NCBI GenBank assembly: GCA_051251645.1
Contig: JBPOEY010000002.1
Span: 496,001-560,000, forward strand
Source: Litorimonas sp051251645
GTDB lineage: Bacteria > Pseudomonadota > Alphaproteobacteria > Caulobacterales > Maricaulaceae
Direction: 5' to 3'
DNA: 64,000 nt
In this document: positions 36,120 through 44,214 of the stretch, one piece after another
How positions within the stretch are numbered: position 1 is the stretch's first letter
Layout: each line of letters begins with the position of its first letter
Translations under genes and position numbers: made by a program
The notes under the pieces: model-generated
Databases searched by the model: none
What the model was told of the DNA's origin: nothing
What the model saw: the letters and a program-made list of their open reading frames with translations, nothing else

Positions 36120-36619
36120 CGTAAGTCGAGATCATAGCGAAATTTTAACGCGCCTTCGCTGTTCACGGCGTCCGCCTGAACTGTCCACTGGCCATATAGC
36201 CCGGAGAGATCAGCCCGCGCGAGACCGTCATTGTTTGAGGTGAACAGCAACGGACGATCCAATGTGGAATCTGCCGGATGCCGCAGCCGCCCGGTGAGTT
36301 CGACGTCACGAAGCGGTTGATCCCCTCGCTCGGTCACTTGGACGATGAATGTGCGATCTTGCGGGGTCCCGGTCACATTAATTGATGCCTGCCAGCCCAG
36401 TTCGGACTGAGCGGCCCTTGCATCCAATGTCTGGTTATAATCGACCCCCTGACGGTAGGATTGCTTCACATCTTCCCCACGAAACGACTTCACTGCGAGG
36501 GTTGTGAAGACAGTCCCGACCGTGAAGATAATGCCAAAGAAGACGAGCAGCATAAGCAGGACATGCTTACCAGTCAGTTCACGTGTCTTTGGGTCGTTTG
36601 GATGCAAAGCCTTGCTCAT
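36116..36619 (-). CDS. fixH: FixH family cbb3 assembly protein
   Basis: 167-residue membrane protein with a short cytoplasmic N-terminus (DPKTRELTGKH), one membrane helix (about 19-41, VLLMLLVFFGIIFTVGTVF), and a periplasmic beta-rich domain with the family motif GVDYNQTLDARAAQSELGW. FixH is required together with FixG, FixI and FixS for cbb3 oxidase assembly. It overlaps fixI by 4 nt and is 11 nt after fixG. Confidence 0.92.
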   Translation of the reverse strand: MSKALHPNDPKTRELTGKHVLLMLLVFFGIIFTVGTVFTTLAVKSFRGEDVKQSYRQGVDYNQTLDARAAQSELGWQASINVTGTPQDRTFIVQVTERGDQPLRDVELTGRLRHPADSTLDRPLLFTSNNDGLARADLSGLYGQWTVQADAVNSEGALKFRYDLDLR

Positions 36620-36630
36620 TAAATTATCCT

Positions 36631-38109
36631 TCAGGAACCTGTCACGAAGACAGTCGAGCGTGTCGTGGAGACATCGGCGGCCGGATCAACGAGCCGGAAA
36701 ACAACGTCCGCCCGCGCGCCAACTTCAGCGAGGTCATCCTCGACGATGAGGACACGAAAATCGATGACGTCATCCGCAGGAACAATCAAGGTCAGTCCAA
36801 TTTGACCCGCTACTTTCAATAGGGGGCTCGGCAGACCTTCGGCCGATAAGGATAGAATGCGCGTTTCCGTTGCCTTATTTAGAACCTTGATCGTGTAGCC
36901 GTTCTGAATACTTCCATCTGACAGACGCACAAAATTCGGCTGCCGATCACGCACCACATTCAAATCCAATGTTGAGCGGCCCAAGAGGGCGTAGAGCATG
37001 ATAAAGCCGACAGCGGCGAACACGACCATATAGATAATTGTGCGGGCGCGGATCAGGCGAAAACGCGATTTTTCGCCCGCCATTCGGCGCACGACGTTGG
37101 CCTCAGTATCATAGGCGACCAAGCCTTTCGGGCGGTCGATTTTGACCATGATTTCGTCGCACGCATCAATGCAAAGCGCGCAGCCGATACATTCCAACTG
37201 TAACCCATCGCGAATATCAATCCCAACGGGACAGACGGCGACACATTGGCGGCAGTCAATACAATCGCCGCGGCCTTCCCATGTGGCCCCTTTTTTATGA
37301 GCGCCGCGCGGCTCACCGCGGTCATAGCGGTAGGTCACATTGAGCGCATCTTCATCAATCAAGGCCGCCTGAATACGCGGCCACGGGCACATATAGGTGC
37401 AGACTTGTTCGCGCATGAAGCCGGCCAACGAATAGGTTGTGAAGGTCAAAATAGCAGCGAAAATATAGGATGTCATCGGGGCGTGCCCGGTGAAGAAGTC
37501 CCGCGCGATAGACGGCGCATCGTGGAAATAGAGAATCCAGACCCCGCCCGTCAGCGCGGCAATCAGGAGCCAGATAATATGTTTAGCCGTCTTTTTGTAG
37601 ATTTTCGAGACTGACCATTTCGCTTTATCAAGCTTGATCCGCGCATTGCGATCGCCTTCAAAAAAGCGTTCGACATAGATGAAGAGATCCGTCCAAATTG
37701 TCTGCGGGCAGGCATACCCACACCAGACGCGTCCAAACATGGCCGTGATGAGAAAAAGACCCAGTGCGGCGAGGATCAAGAGCCCGGTGATATAATAGAC
37801 TTCTTGCGGCCAAATTTCGATGAAGAAGAAATAGAATCGCGCATTTTCAAAATCGACCAACACAGCTTGATCAGGCTGTCCTAGACCACGGTCCCAACGC
37901 ACCCAAGGCAAGGCATAATAAATGCCGAGCAACACCACCATCGCCAGCCATTTCAGATTCCGGAACACGCCATGGGCGAGTTTCGGATAAATCTGTTCCC
38001 GGCTTTTATAGAGACTCACCGGGGTCGACGGCGTGGGGCTTGGTGCAAGCGACCGTTGCACGCCGGGTGCCGCCTCGCGCCGTTTCGTATTGTCGATCAA
38101 AATCGTCAT
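36631..38109 (-). CDS. fixG: CcoG/FixG (RdxA) iron-sulfur membrane protein
   Basis: 492 residues from the ATG at 38109 (an upstream TTG at 38139 is less likely). It has an N-terminal membrane domain with several helices and CGYACPQTIWTDLF, then two 4Fe-4S clusters (CIDCRQCVAVCPVGID and CIGCALCIDACDEIM), and a C-terminal periplasmic Ig-like domain. CcoG reduces Cu(II) for the cbb3 assembly route. A Crp/Fnr-type box with one mismatch lies 35 nt upstream, so fixGHIS may have its own low-oxygen promoter separate from ccoNOQP. Confidence 0.93.
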   Translation of the reverse strand: MTILIDNTKRREAAPGVQRSLAPSPTPSTPVSLYKSREQIYPKLAHGVFRNLKWLAMVVLLGIYYALPWVRWDRGLGQPDQAVLVDFENARFYFFFIEIWPQEVYYITGLLILAALGLFLITAMFGRVWCGYACPQTIWTDLFIYVERFFEGDRNARIKLDKAKWSVSKIYKKTAKHIIWLLIAALTGGVWILYFHDAPSIARDFFTGHAPMTSYIFAAILTFTTYSLAGFMREQVCTYMCPWPRIQAALIDEDALNVTYRYDRGEPRGAHKKGATWEGRGDCIDCRQCVAVCPVGIDIRDGLQLECIGCALCIDACDEIMVKIDRPKGLVAYDTEANVVRRMAGEKSRFRLIRARTIIYMVVFAAVGFIMLYALLGRSTLDLNVVRDRQPNFVRLSDGSIQNGYTIKVLNKATETRILSLSAEGLPSPLLKVAGQIGLTLIVPADDVIDFRVLIVEDDLAEVGARADVVFRLVDPAADVSTTRSTVFVTGS

Positions 38110-38144
38110 GCTCGAAGACTTACGCGGACAAACGCACAAAAATT

Positions 38145-38158
38145 GTGTCCTGCGTCAC
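38145..38158. promoter_or_regulatory. Crp/Fnr-type box upstream of fixGHIS
   Basis: GTGTCCTGCGTCAC: GTGTC-N4-GTCAC, one mismatch from the perfect form seen upstream of fixL and ccoN. It lies in the short gap between the ccoP stop and the fixG start. Confidence 0.5.
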
Positions 38159-38188
38159 AGGCAGGCTGTCGCGACTGCGGCGTAGGAA

Positions 38189-39121
38189 TTACGGTTGTGG
38201 TGCAGACTCAACAGGCTCAGACGCTTCACCGCCGCCGAGGGCGTGAACATAAACCGCCAGCGCTGTGATCACCTCTGGGTCGAGTCGTTCGTTCCAATTC
38301 GGCATCACGCCTTGACGTCCGTTATTGAGCGTCTCCAGAATATCCGCCCGCTCACCGCCATAGAGCCATTCGACATCTGTTAGGTTTGGTGCGCCTTGGC
38401 TTTGGTCACCCCTCGCATCTGCCCCATGACAGGAGGCGCAATTCTCCGCAAAGAGCGTAACGCCGCGGGCGGCCGCATCCGGGTTTTCGCTGCGATCCGT
38501 AAAGGCGAGCAAATACTCCGTCAGATCCTTAATCTCATCACGGGTCAGAAGGTCATCCCGACCAAAAGCCTGCATCAGATTAAATCGCGTCTCATCATGC
38601 GACGCGCGAATACCGACTTCGAGCGTGTGGCGAATATCCTCAAACGAGCCACCCCAAATCCAAATATCATCATTCAGGTTGGGATAGCCCTTAAAGCCTT
38701 GCCCACCAGCCCCGTGACAGGTGGCGCAATTATCGCCAAACGCTGATTTCCCAGCGGCCATCGCGAACCGGAACAACTCTGGGTCTCCGGTAATGTCATT
38801 GAGATCAGCGCCCGTCAGCTTATCCGCGAAAAGCGCGCGGTCAGCCCGCATGCTGGCTAGGTCATTGGCGACCGCTTGACGATCAGAATGACCCAAAAGC
38901 CCTTTAAAGTGGCTATTCATAAGCGGAATGGAGGGCATTAAGACCGCATAAACAAGCCCGATTATGATGCTGGCGTAGAAAATTCCGAGCCACCAACGCG
39001 GCATTGGGGTGTTCAGCTCTTCAATGCCGTCCCAACTATGGCCGGTTGTATATTGACCTGTCGGCTCATCAAAGCGCGGCTCATGCGGGTCATCAATATC
39101 GGGGCGGTCTGGCGTGCTCAT
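38189..39121 (-). CDS. ccoP: cbb3 cytochrome c oxidase subunit III (CcoP)
   Basis: Di-heme c subunit that brings electrons to the oxidase. It has 310 residues: a cytoplasmic N-terminus, one membrane helix (about 44-66), and two periplasmic cytochrome c domains with CATCH (132-136) and CASCH (228-232). The methionine ligands are plausible in the C-terminal parts of each domain. The ATG overlaps ccoQ by 4 nt. Last gene of ccoNOQP. Confidence 0.96.
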   Translation of the reverse strand: MSTPDRPDIDDPHEPRFDEPTGQYTTGHSWDGIEELNTPMPRWWLGIFYASIIIGLVYAVLMPSIPLMNSHFKGLLGHSDRQAVANDLASMRADRALFADKLTGADLNDITGDPELFRFAMAAGKSAFGDNCATCHGAGGQGFKGYPNLNDDIWIWGGSFEDIRHTLEVGIRASHDETRFNLMQAFGRDDLLTRDEIKDLTEYLLAFTDRSENPDAAARGVTLFAENCASCHGADARGDQSQGAPNLTDVEWLYGGERADILETLNNGRQGVMPNWNERLDPEVITALAVYVHALGGGEASEPVESAPQP

Positions 39122-39300
39122 TGTCTGTCTCCCGCATCCATCTTCGGCTCATCATCCGCGTCTAGCGGCATGCGAGCGGCACGGTCGAAACGGTCCTTAT
39201 TCTTCGGCCACAGCGCGTAAAAGATTGCGGCGACAAAAACAGCCGTAAAAGCAACTGTGCCGCCGACTTTCACGACATGAGCGATCTGATCGTAACCCAT
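39118..39300 (-). CDS. ccoQ: cbb3 oxidase small subunit CcoQ
   Basis: 60-residue single-helix protein (helix about 12-31, GGTVAFTAVFVAAIFYALWP), followed by a basic and then acidic cytoplasmic tail (PKNKDRF...DADDEPK). This is the usual form of CcoQ/FixQ, which stabilises the CcoN/CcoO/CcoP complex. It lies between ccoO and ccoP with a 4-nt overlap to ccoP and a GAGGTAAGGT ribosome-binding site that overlaps the ccoO stop. Confidence 0.9.
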   Translation of the reverse strand: MGYDQIAHVVKVGGTVAFTAVFVAAIFYALWPKNKDRFDRAARMPLDADDEPKMDAGDRQ

Positions 39301-39304
39301 GACC

Positions 39305-40042
39305 TTACCTCAAATTTTCGTTGAGATCGGCTTCATATTCGGTGAAGTCCACCAATGTGCCGAGCATTTGTAAATAGGCAATCAACGCATCCATCTCTGT
39401 CACGCGGTCTGGATTGCCGTCGAAATCGCGCATGCTGGCATTCGGATAACGGGCCAAGAAACCCTCTTCATCGTCCGCCATCGGATCAAGCTGAGTGTCC
39501 ACATCCGACTTTGCCATGGCCACCATCTCGTCTGAGTAGGGGACACCAAGACGTTTGTTGGCTGTCAGGTGAGCCATGATGTCATCATATTCAAGATCGG
39601 CTATATCCAGAAACTTATAGGGCGGCATGATGGATTCAGGCACGACCGAGCGGGGGTCGATCAAATGTGTGCGGTGCCATTCGTCAGAATATTTCCCACC
39701 GACACGGGCAATATCCGGCCCGGTGCGTTTCGAGCCCCACTGGAACGGACGATCATACATGGACTCAGCGGCGAGGCTGTAATGGCCATAGCGTTCGACT
39801 TCGTCGCGGAGCGGGCGGATCATTTGCGAGTGGCACGTGTAACACCCCTCGCGAACATAAATGTTCCGGCCGGCCAATTCGAGCGGCGTGTAAGGCCGCA
39901 TCCCGTCGACTTCTTCAATCGTTGAGTCGATGTAGAAGAGCGGTGCGATTTCGACCAAGCCCCCGACTGAGACGACGGCAATAATGCCGAGCAACAGCGC
40001 GAAAGATTTCTTTTCGAGATATTTGTGAAGACGGAGGAACAT
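39305..40042 (-). CDS. ccoO: cbb3 cytochrome c oxidase subunit II (CcoO)
   Basis: Mono-heme c subunit, 245 residues from the ATG at 40042, one base after the ccoN stop; the longer frame running back into ccoN is spurious. An N-terminal membrane anchor (about 14-37) precedes a periplasmic cytochrome c domain with CYTCH at 67-71 (EGCYTCHSQMIRPLRDE). It passes electrons from CcoP to CcoN. Confidence 0.95.
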   Translation of the reverse strand: MFLRLHKYLEKKSFALLLGIIAVVSVGGLVEIAPLFYIDSTIEEVDGMRPYTPLELAGRNIYVREGCYTCHSQMIRPLRDEVERYGHYSLAAESMYDRPFQWGSKRTGPDIARVGGKYSDEWHRTHLIDPRSVVPESIMPPYKFLDIADLEYDDIMAHLTANKRLGVPYSDEMVAMAKSDVDTQLDPMADDEEGFLARYPNASMRDFDGNPDRVTEMDALIAYLQMLGTLVDFTEYEADLNENLR

Positions 40043-40043
40043 C

Positions 40044-41756
40044 TTATTCAGCCGGGGCGAGTGTGGGTGGAACGGGTGAGGTTGTGGGCGGCACGGGGTC
40101 CGACGCCGCGGTTGTGACGATCGACGTTGCATTGCCGCGACCTTTAATGGTCATCCGAATATTATAGGCCATGATCAGTGTTCCAAGCAGGAACAATAAT
40201 CCCCCCAAAGTCCGGATCGCAAAGAACACATGCAACGGGCTGACAGTCTCAATGAAGCTATATTCTAAGAAACCCAGCTCTGTGTAAGAGCGCCAGTTCA
40301 AACCCTGACTAATGCCCGCCCCCCACATCGCCGTGATGTAGAAAACGATCCCAAGCGTCGCGAGCCAGAAGTGCCATTCGACCAATTTCGTCGAATAGAG
40401 CTCTTTCTTTTCCCATAACCAGGGAACGAGACAATAGAGGGCGCCAAAGGTCACGAAACCATTCCAGCCGAGCGCGCCGGAGTGCACATGGCCGATGCCC
40501 CAATCTGTATAATGCGACAGCGCATTGACGTAACGGATCGACATCAACGGACCTTCAAAGGTTGCCATGCCGTAGAAGGCCACAGAGACAACGAGCATTC
40601 GTAAAACCGGATCGGTGCGCAATTTGTCCCAGGCCCCTTGCAGGGTCATCAGACCATTGATCATCCCGCCCCAGCTCGGCATCCAGAGCATGATCGAGAA
40701 CACCATACCCAGCGTCTGCGTCCATTGCGGCAGGGCCGTATAATGAAGGTGGTGCGGACCCGCCCAAATATAGATGAAGATCACCGCCCAAAAGTGAACG
40801 ATAGACAATTTGTAGGACCAAATCGGACGGTTCGCCCGCTTCGGAATGAAGTAATACATGATCGCGAGGAAGCCCGCCGTCAGGAAGAAACCCACCGCAT
40901 TATGGCCATACCACCACTGGGTCATGGCATCCTGTACCCCGGCGTAAACACCGTAGGATTTCGCGCTCGTCAAAGCGACGGGAAGCGCCAAATTATTGAC
41001 GACGTGGAGGATCGCAACCGTAACAATAAAAGCGAGGTAGAACCAGTTCGCCACATAAATATGCGGCTCCTTGCGCTTAGCCAGCGTCATAAGGAAGACG
41101 AGTAGATAGACGACCCAAACAATGGTCAGCCACAGATCAACATACCATTCAGGCTCAGCATATTCTTTCCCGCCCGTTATACCCATCAAGTAGCCGGTGG
41201 CGGCCATAACGATAAAAAGCTGGTAGCCCCAGAATACGAACCACGGCCAAGATCCGCCCGCCAATCGTGTACGACAGGTCCGCTGCACAACATAGAAGCT
41301 GGTTGCGATCAGGGCGTTACCGCCAAAGGCAAAGATGACGGCAGACGTATGCAAAGGACGGAGGCGCCCGAAGTTCGTCCATGCCCCCTCAAAATAGAAA
41401 ATGTCTGGCCATGTCATTTGCGCGGCGATCAACACCCCTGCTGACATGCCCGCGATACCCCAAAATGTCGTGGCGATGACGCCATATTTGACGATCTTGT
41501 CGGCATAACGCGAATGATCAATCACAGGCGGGTTTGAGCCCATTTTCCCGACAATATAGACAACCCCACCGAGCAAGGCGGCGAACATGATGCCTGCGTG
41601 AACCTTCATCGGCACACCCGCGAATGTCCCGAAGCCGGGGCCGGTGGCCGCGAACATGGCCCAGATTATCACCGGCACAAGGATGAAGAGCATGGGCCAC
41701 ATCGACTCATCGGTCTTGATGTGCGGATTGGCTGTCGGGTTAGTGAGGGTGCTCAT
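40044..41756 (-). CDS. ccoN: cbb3 cytochrome c oxidase catalytic subunit I (CcoN)
   Basis: Heme-copper oxidase core with heme b and the heme b3-CuB centre, reducing O2 to water at low oxygen. It has 570 residues from the ATG at 41756 (a TTG two codons upstream is less likely), with about twelve membrane helices. Histidine ligands sit in helices with LHTSAVIFAFGGNAL, WWYGHNAVGFFLTAGF, and GPHHLHYTALP. First gene of ccoNOQP. The 317-nt region upstream (41757-42073) contains a leader hairpin and a Crp/Fnr-type box, and no other gene that I can see. Confidence 0.96.
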   Translation of the reverse strand: MSTLTNPTANPHIKTDESMWPMLFILVPVIIWAMFAATGPGFGTFAGVPMKVHAGIMFAALLGGVVYIVGKMGSNPPVIDHSRYADKIVKYGVIATTFWGIAGMSAGVLIAAQMTWPDIFYFEGAWTNFGRLRPLHTSAVIFAFGGNALIATSFYVVQRTCRTRLAGGSWPWFVFWGYQLFIVMAATGYLMGITGGKEYAEPEWYVDLWLTIVWVVYLLVFLMTLAKRKEPHIYVANWFYLAFIVTVAILHVVNNLALPVALTSAKSYGVYAGVQDAMTQWWYGHNAVGFFLTAGFLAIMYYFIPKRANRPIWSYKLSIVHFWAVIFIYIWAGPHHLHYTALPQWTQTLGMVFSIMLWMPSWGGMINGLMTLQGAWDKLRTDPVLRMLVVSVAFYGMATFEGPLMSIRYVNALSHYTDWGIGHVHSGALGWNGFVTFGALYCLVPWLWEKKELYSTKLVEWHFWLATLGIVFYITAMWGAGISQGLNWRSYTELGFLEYSFIETVSPLHVFFAIRTLGGLLFLLGTLIMAYNIRMTIKGRGNATSIVTTAASDPVPPTTSPVPPTLAPAE

Positions 41757-41785
41757 GGGCAACTCGTCAAGATCTGTCTGTTCCG

Positions 41786-41807
41786 GTTCGAAAAAAGGTT
41801 TTCGAAC
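41786..41807 (-). promoter_or_regulatory. Leader hairpin before ccoN
   Basis: Perfect 9-bp arms GTTCGAAAA/TTTTCGAAC with a 4-nt loop, 29 nt upstream of the ccoN ATG. It may stabilise or regulate the cco mRNA, or be a protein-binding site. It is not followed by a T-run in the direction of ccoN. Confidence 0.5.
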
Positions 41808-41892
41808 GTGCTAGAGTGGGGAAACGGCCAAATGGGGACGGCCGCACCCCTGCTGCAGCTCACTCGTCATGGCGAGATTTGTCCGATCAAAA

Positions 41893-41906
41893 GTGACACG
41901 CGTCAC
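41893..41906. promoter_or_regulatory. Crp/Fnr-type box upstream of ccoNOQP
   Basis: GTGACACGCGTCAC: perfect GTGAC-N4-GTCAC, the same form as the fixL box. It lies 136 nt upstream of the ccoN ATG, a distance consistent with an activator site followed by a promoter and a leader of roughly 90 nt. Confidence 0.6.
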
Positions 41907-42073
41907 ACAGCGGCAGAGTATTGCGCCCCCGGTGCGCGATCCGCATCGTTCAATCGGACGCACCGCTCAATGGGCAACTCGCCCCCTGCAACGCGCGATC
42001 ATTGGCCTGCACAGTTTGGCGTTCTGCGCATCGCCCTAGCGAAATTGGCTAATAGACGAGGTGCCAAGACCCA

Positions 42074-42277
42074 TCAGGGTCGCGAAGGGTCATCCACCGC
42101 ACCAGCCTGTTCAATCATCGTGCAGACATCAACGAGATGACATGAGTAGCGGTCAAGTAAGGACACGAGGGCTGCGTCCGTAAACAGACCCGACTGCGCC
42201 AGGTTATGTGAAAAAGTCTGAATTTCAGACCCGTAAGCCCTGCGATCTTGATCCGACCAATCCGACAGAATGTTCAT
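42074..42277 (-). CDS. Small hypothetical protein upstream of cco
   Basis: 67 residues, soluble, mixed charge, ending in AVDDPSRP. The ATG at 42277 has a strong ribosome-binding site (GGAGG, 6-nt spacing), which is the main reason to believe it. The segment SGLFTDAALVSLLDRYSCHLVDVCTM recalls the start of some larger cupin-like proteins, so it could be a truncated relative; this is a guess. It is co-directional with ccoN, about 320 nt upstream. Function unknown. Confidence 0.5.
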   Translation of the reverse strand: MNILSDWSDQDRRAYGSEIQTFSHNLAQSGLFTDAALVSLLDRYSCHLVDVCTMIEQAGAVDDPSRP

Positions 42278-42434
42278 AACAGCCTCCGATTTTAATCGAA
42301 GACTGACAGATTATACGTCCTGCAGCGGTAAGCGGATCACATATTAGGGTTGAGATTCACTGACAATTTAGGGGGCAATGTGACGCTCTTTAAAGCGCTG
42401 GGATCAAAAACTCAGCTGTCTCCAGAAAACAACA

Positions 42435-42519
42435 TGGTGCGGCTGAAAGGACTTGAACCTTCACTCCTCTCGGAACCAGAACCTAAATCTGGCGCGTCTA
42501 CCAATTTCGCCACAGCCGC
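42435..42519 (-). tRNA. tRNA-Leu, anticodon UAG
   Basis: 85 nt including encoded CCA. Acceptor stem GCGGCTG/CAGCCGC, D-loop with AAATTGGTAGACGC, anticodon stem CCAGA/TCTGG around loop TTTAGGT (anticodon TAG), a long class II variable arm (TTCCGAGAGGAGT), T-arm GAAGG TTCAAGT CCTTT, discriminator A. The class II arm and A73 confirm leucine; it reads CUN codons, mainly CUA/CUG. Confidence 0.96.
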
Positions 42520-42574
42520 AAAGATGTCGCGGGCGCGCAATGGCGCAGCGAGGGCGAGACGTCAATCTTCGTCA

Positions 42575-44056
42575 TCAGCTTTTTCGAGCTGTCATCGGTG
42601 CATGGTTCAGCGCCCAGTAACGCGCCGCGAGACCGGACAGCAAGTTTGCCACGGCGATCCCAATAAAAGCCCCCATTAATCCATGCACCCAGGTGCCAAG
42701 TGTTACGAGCGGCGCATAGAGCACGAGGCTGCGGATCAGGGTAAAGACGAAGCCATATTTCGGACGACCGAGGGCATTAAAGCCCGCCGCTGTCACGAAC
42801 ACATAGCCATAAGCAAACACCGTAATCGGCACGATATAAAAATAGGGCACAGCCATCTCAATGAGTGCCGGATCGTTAGAAAAGACGCTCAAGAGTGGTC
42901 GCGCCGCAAGCGCGAGAACAACAGCCATCAGCGTGCTCCAGATAAGGCAAATTTTATAGGAGACGCGGAACGCTTGCTCGACCCGGTCCGTGCGACCCGC
43001 ACCGCCATTTTGCCCTGTCACAGAGCCGATACAGGCCGACAGCGCATAAAGAAGGCCGACGCTCAGCAGCTCTAGACGGGAGGCGAGACTAAAGGCAGCG
43101 AGACCGGTTTCCGATGTCATGCGGGTGACGGCGGCCGTCGCCAGACCCGTCGCCAACGGCACGATCATATTTGTCCCCATAGCGGGCACTCCGACTGCGG
43201 CAATCGTCGCCCAAGCATGACGCAATGTGGCAATACGAATATTTGTGAAATCCACCGCGCGCCTAACGAAGCGCACAAGATACAGACCGTACATCATAGC
43301 GATACCGTTACCGATCACAGTCGCCAACGCCGCGCCGGCGACTTCCATACGCGGGAACGGTCCAATGCCGAAGATCAGGAACGGATCGATCGCCATGTTT
43401 AGCAGCGCCCCTAATATCATGATAGAGGAGGGCAGCATCGCTTCGCCGTGCGCGCGCAGCGTGTTGTTACACATGGAATTAACCGCCACGATGATCAGGC
43501 CGGGTAGAGAAATCGTGAGATATGACAGCGCCGCTGTGCGCACTTCGCCGCCCGCCCCCATCAGGCCGATCACAGACGGCATAACAAGTATCATCAGCGT
43601 GACCAGCAGGCTCATGACCAGCAGGGCGAACAGGATCGCGGCCGCGGCGTGACGACGGGCGCGCTCTGTATCGCCCTCGCCCAGCGCGCGGCTGATCGCG
43701 CTCATTGTGCCTGCACCGAGACCGATATTGGCACTATTTCCAATGAAAGTGAGGGGAAATGCAATGCCGAGCGCGGCTAAGGCAATCGTTCCAGCTCGCG
43801 GGTTCGCCTCGCCGCCAAGATTGCCAAGAAAGAAACTATCGACCAATCCCGTGCTAATCAACGCAATCACGGCCAGCGAGAACGGGCCGAGCATCCGCAG
43901 AATATGACCTTGAACGGGGCCTTGGGTCAGATCGACTTTCGCCCCGGACGGTTTTGTGTCGATTGGCGTATTCGCCGCGTCACCCACTCGTGATGACGGG
44001 GCGAATGACGTCGGGTCCGAAGGATCGGGCAGGTCTGGCGGAGTTGGGGACGTCAC
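42575..44056 (-). CDS. MATE-family efflux transporter
   Basis: 493-residue inner-membrane protein with twelve predicted helices in two MatE repeats (about 48-250 and 270-470). It has the expected family stretches (VDSFFLGNLGG in helix 1, an NPRAG-type loop, GIAFPLTFIGN). It would export drugs or metabolites using Na+ or H+ gradients; the substrate is not evident. The N-terminal 40 residues are Pro/Asp/Ser rich and probably disordered. The start is the GTG at 44056. It lies 55 nt from the tRNA-Leu gene, in the same direction. Confidence 0.92.
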   Translation of the reverse strand: MTSPTPPDLPDPSDPTSFAPSSRVGDAANTPIDTKPSGAKVDLTQGPVQGHILRMLGPFSLAVIALISTGLVDSFFLGNLGGEANPRAGTIALAALGIAFPLTFIGNSANIGLGAGTMSAISRALGEGDTERARRHAAAAILFALLVMSLLVTLMILVMPSVIGLMGAGGEVRTAALSYLTISLPGLIIVAVNSMCNNTLRAHGEAMLPSSIMILGALLNMAIDPFLIFGIGPFPRMEVAGAALATVIGNGIAMMYGLYLVRFVRRAVDFTNIRIATLRHAWATIAAVGVPAMGTNMIVPLATGLATAAVTRMTSETGLAAFSLASRLELLSVGLLYALSACIGSVTGQNGGAGRTDRVEQAFRVSYKICLIWSTLMAVVLALAARPLLSVFSNDPALIEMAVPYFYIVPITVFAYGYVFVTAAGFNALGRPKYGFVFTLIRSLVLYAPLVTLGTWVHGLMGAFIGIAVANLLSGLAARYWALNHAPMTARKS

Positions 44057-44104
44057 GCCCTGCCTTGCAACGAAATGTCATCACACGATAGTCCCAAATG
44101 TGAG

Positions 44105-44120
44105 TGCGACAGATGTCGCA
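44105..44120. promoter_or_regulatory. Inverted repeat upstream of the ferritin-like/CDGSH operon
   Basis: TGCGACAGATGTCGCA: perfect 6-bp arms with a 4-nt spacer. The half-site GCGAC differs by one base from the GTGAC half-sites of the cco and fix boxes, so it may be a variant Crp/Fnr-type site. Its centre is about 64 nt upstream of the presumed start. Confidence 0.45.
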
Positions 44121-44153
44121 ACAGGTGTGAAGAGTTTTAATTTCGTCCAAAGA

Positions 44154-44177
44154 TTGAAATCTGTTATACTATTTCAA
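44154..44177 (+). promoter_or_regulatory. -10 element framed by an inverted repeat
   Basis: TATACT (44165-44170) is a good -10 hexamer and lies between the arms TTGAAAT (44154-44160) and ATTTCAA (44171-44177), a perfect 7-bp inverted repeat with a 10-nt spacer. A protein bound here would block the promoter. No strong -35 is seen, in keeping with activator dependence. Confidence 0.45.
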
Positions 44178-44214
44178 CGAACTGACGTTTTCGTCGATAA
44201 ACGGGCCTATACTT

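Noticed and set aside
41878..41891. TTTGTCCGATCAAA as an Fnr/FixK site before ccoN
   Set aside because: The half-sites TTG and CAA are separated by 6 instead of 8 bases, so it does not fit TTGAT-N4-ATCAA; the nearby GTGAC-N4-GTCAC repeat is a better candidate.
42575..44056. Resistance-island reading of the MATE pump next to tRNA-Leu
   Set aside because: tRNA genes are common integration sites, but there is no integrase, no repeated tRNA 3' end and no shift in base composition on either side.
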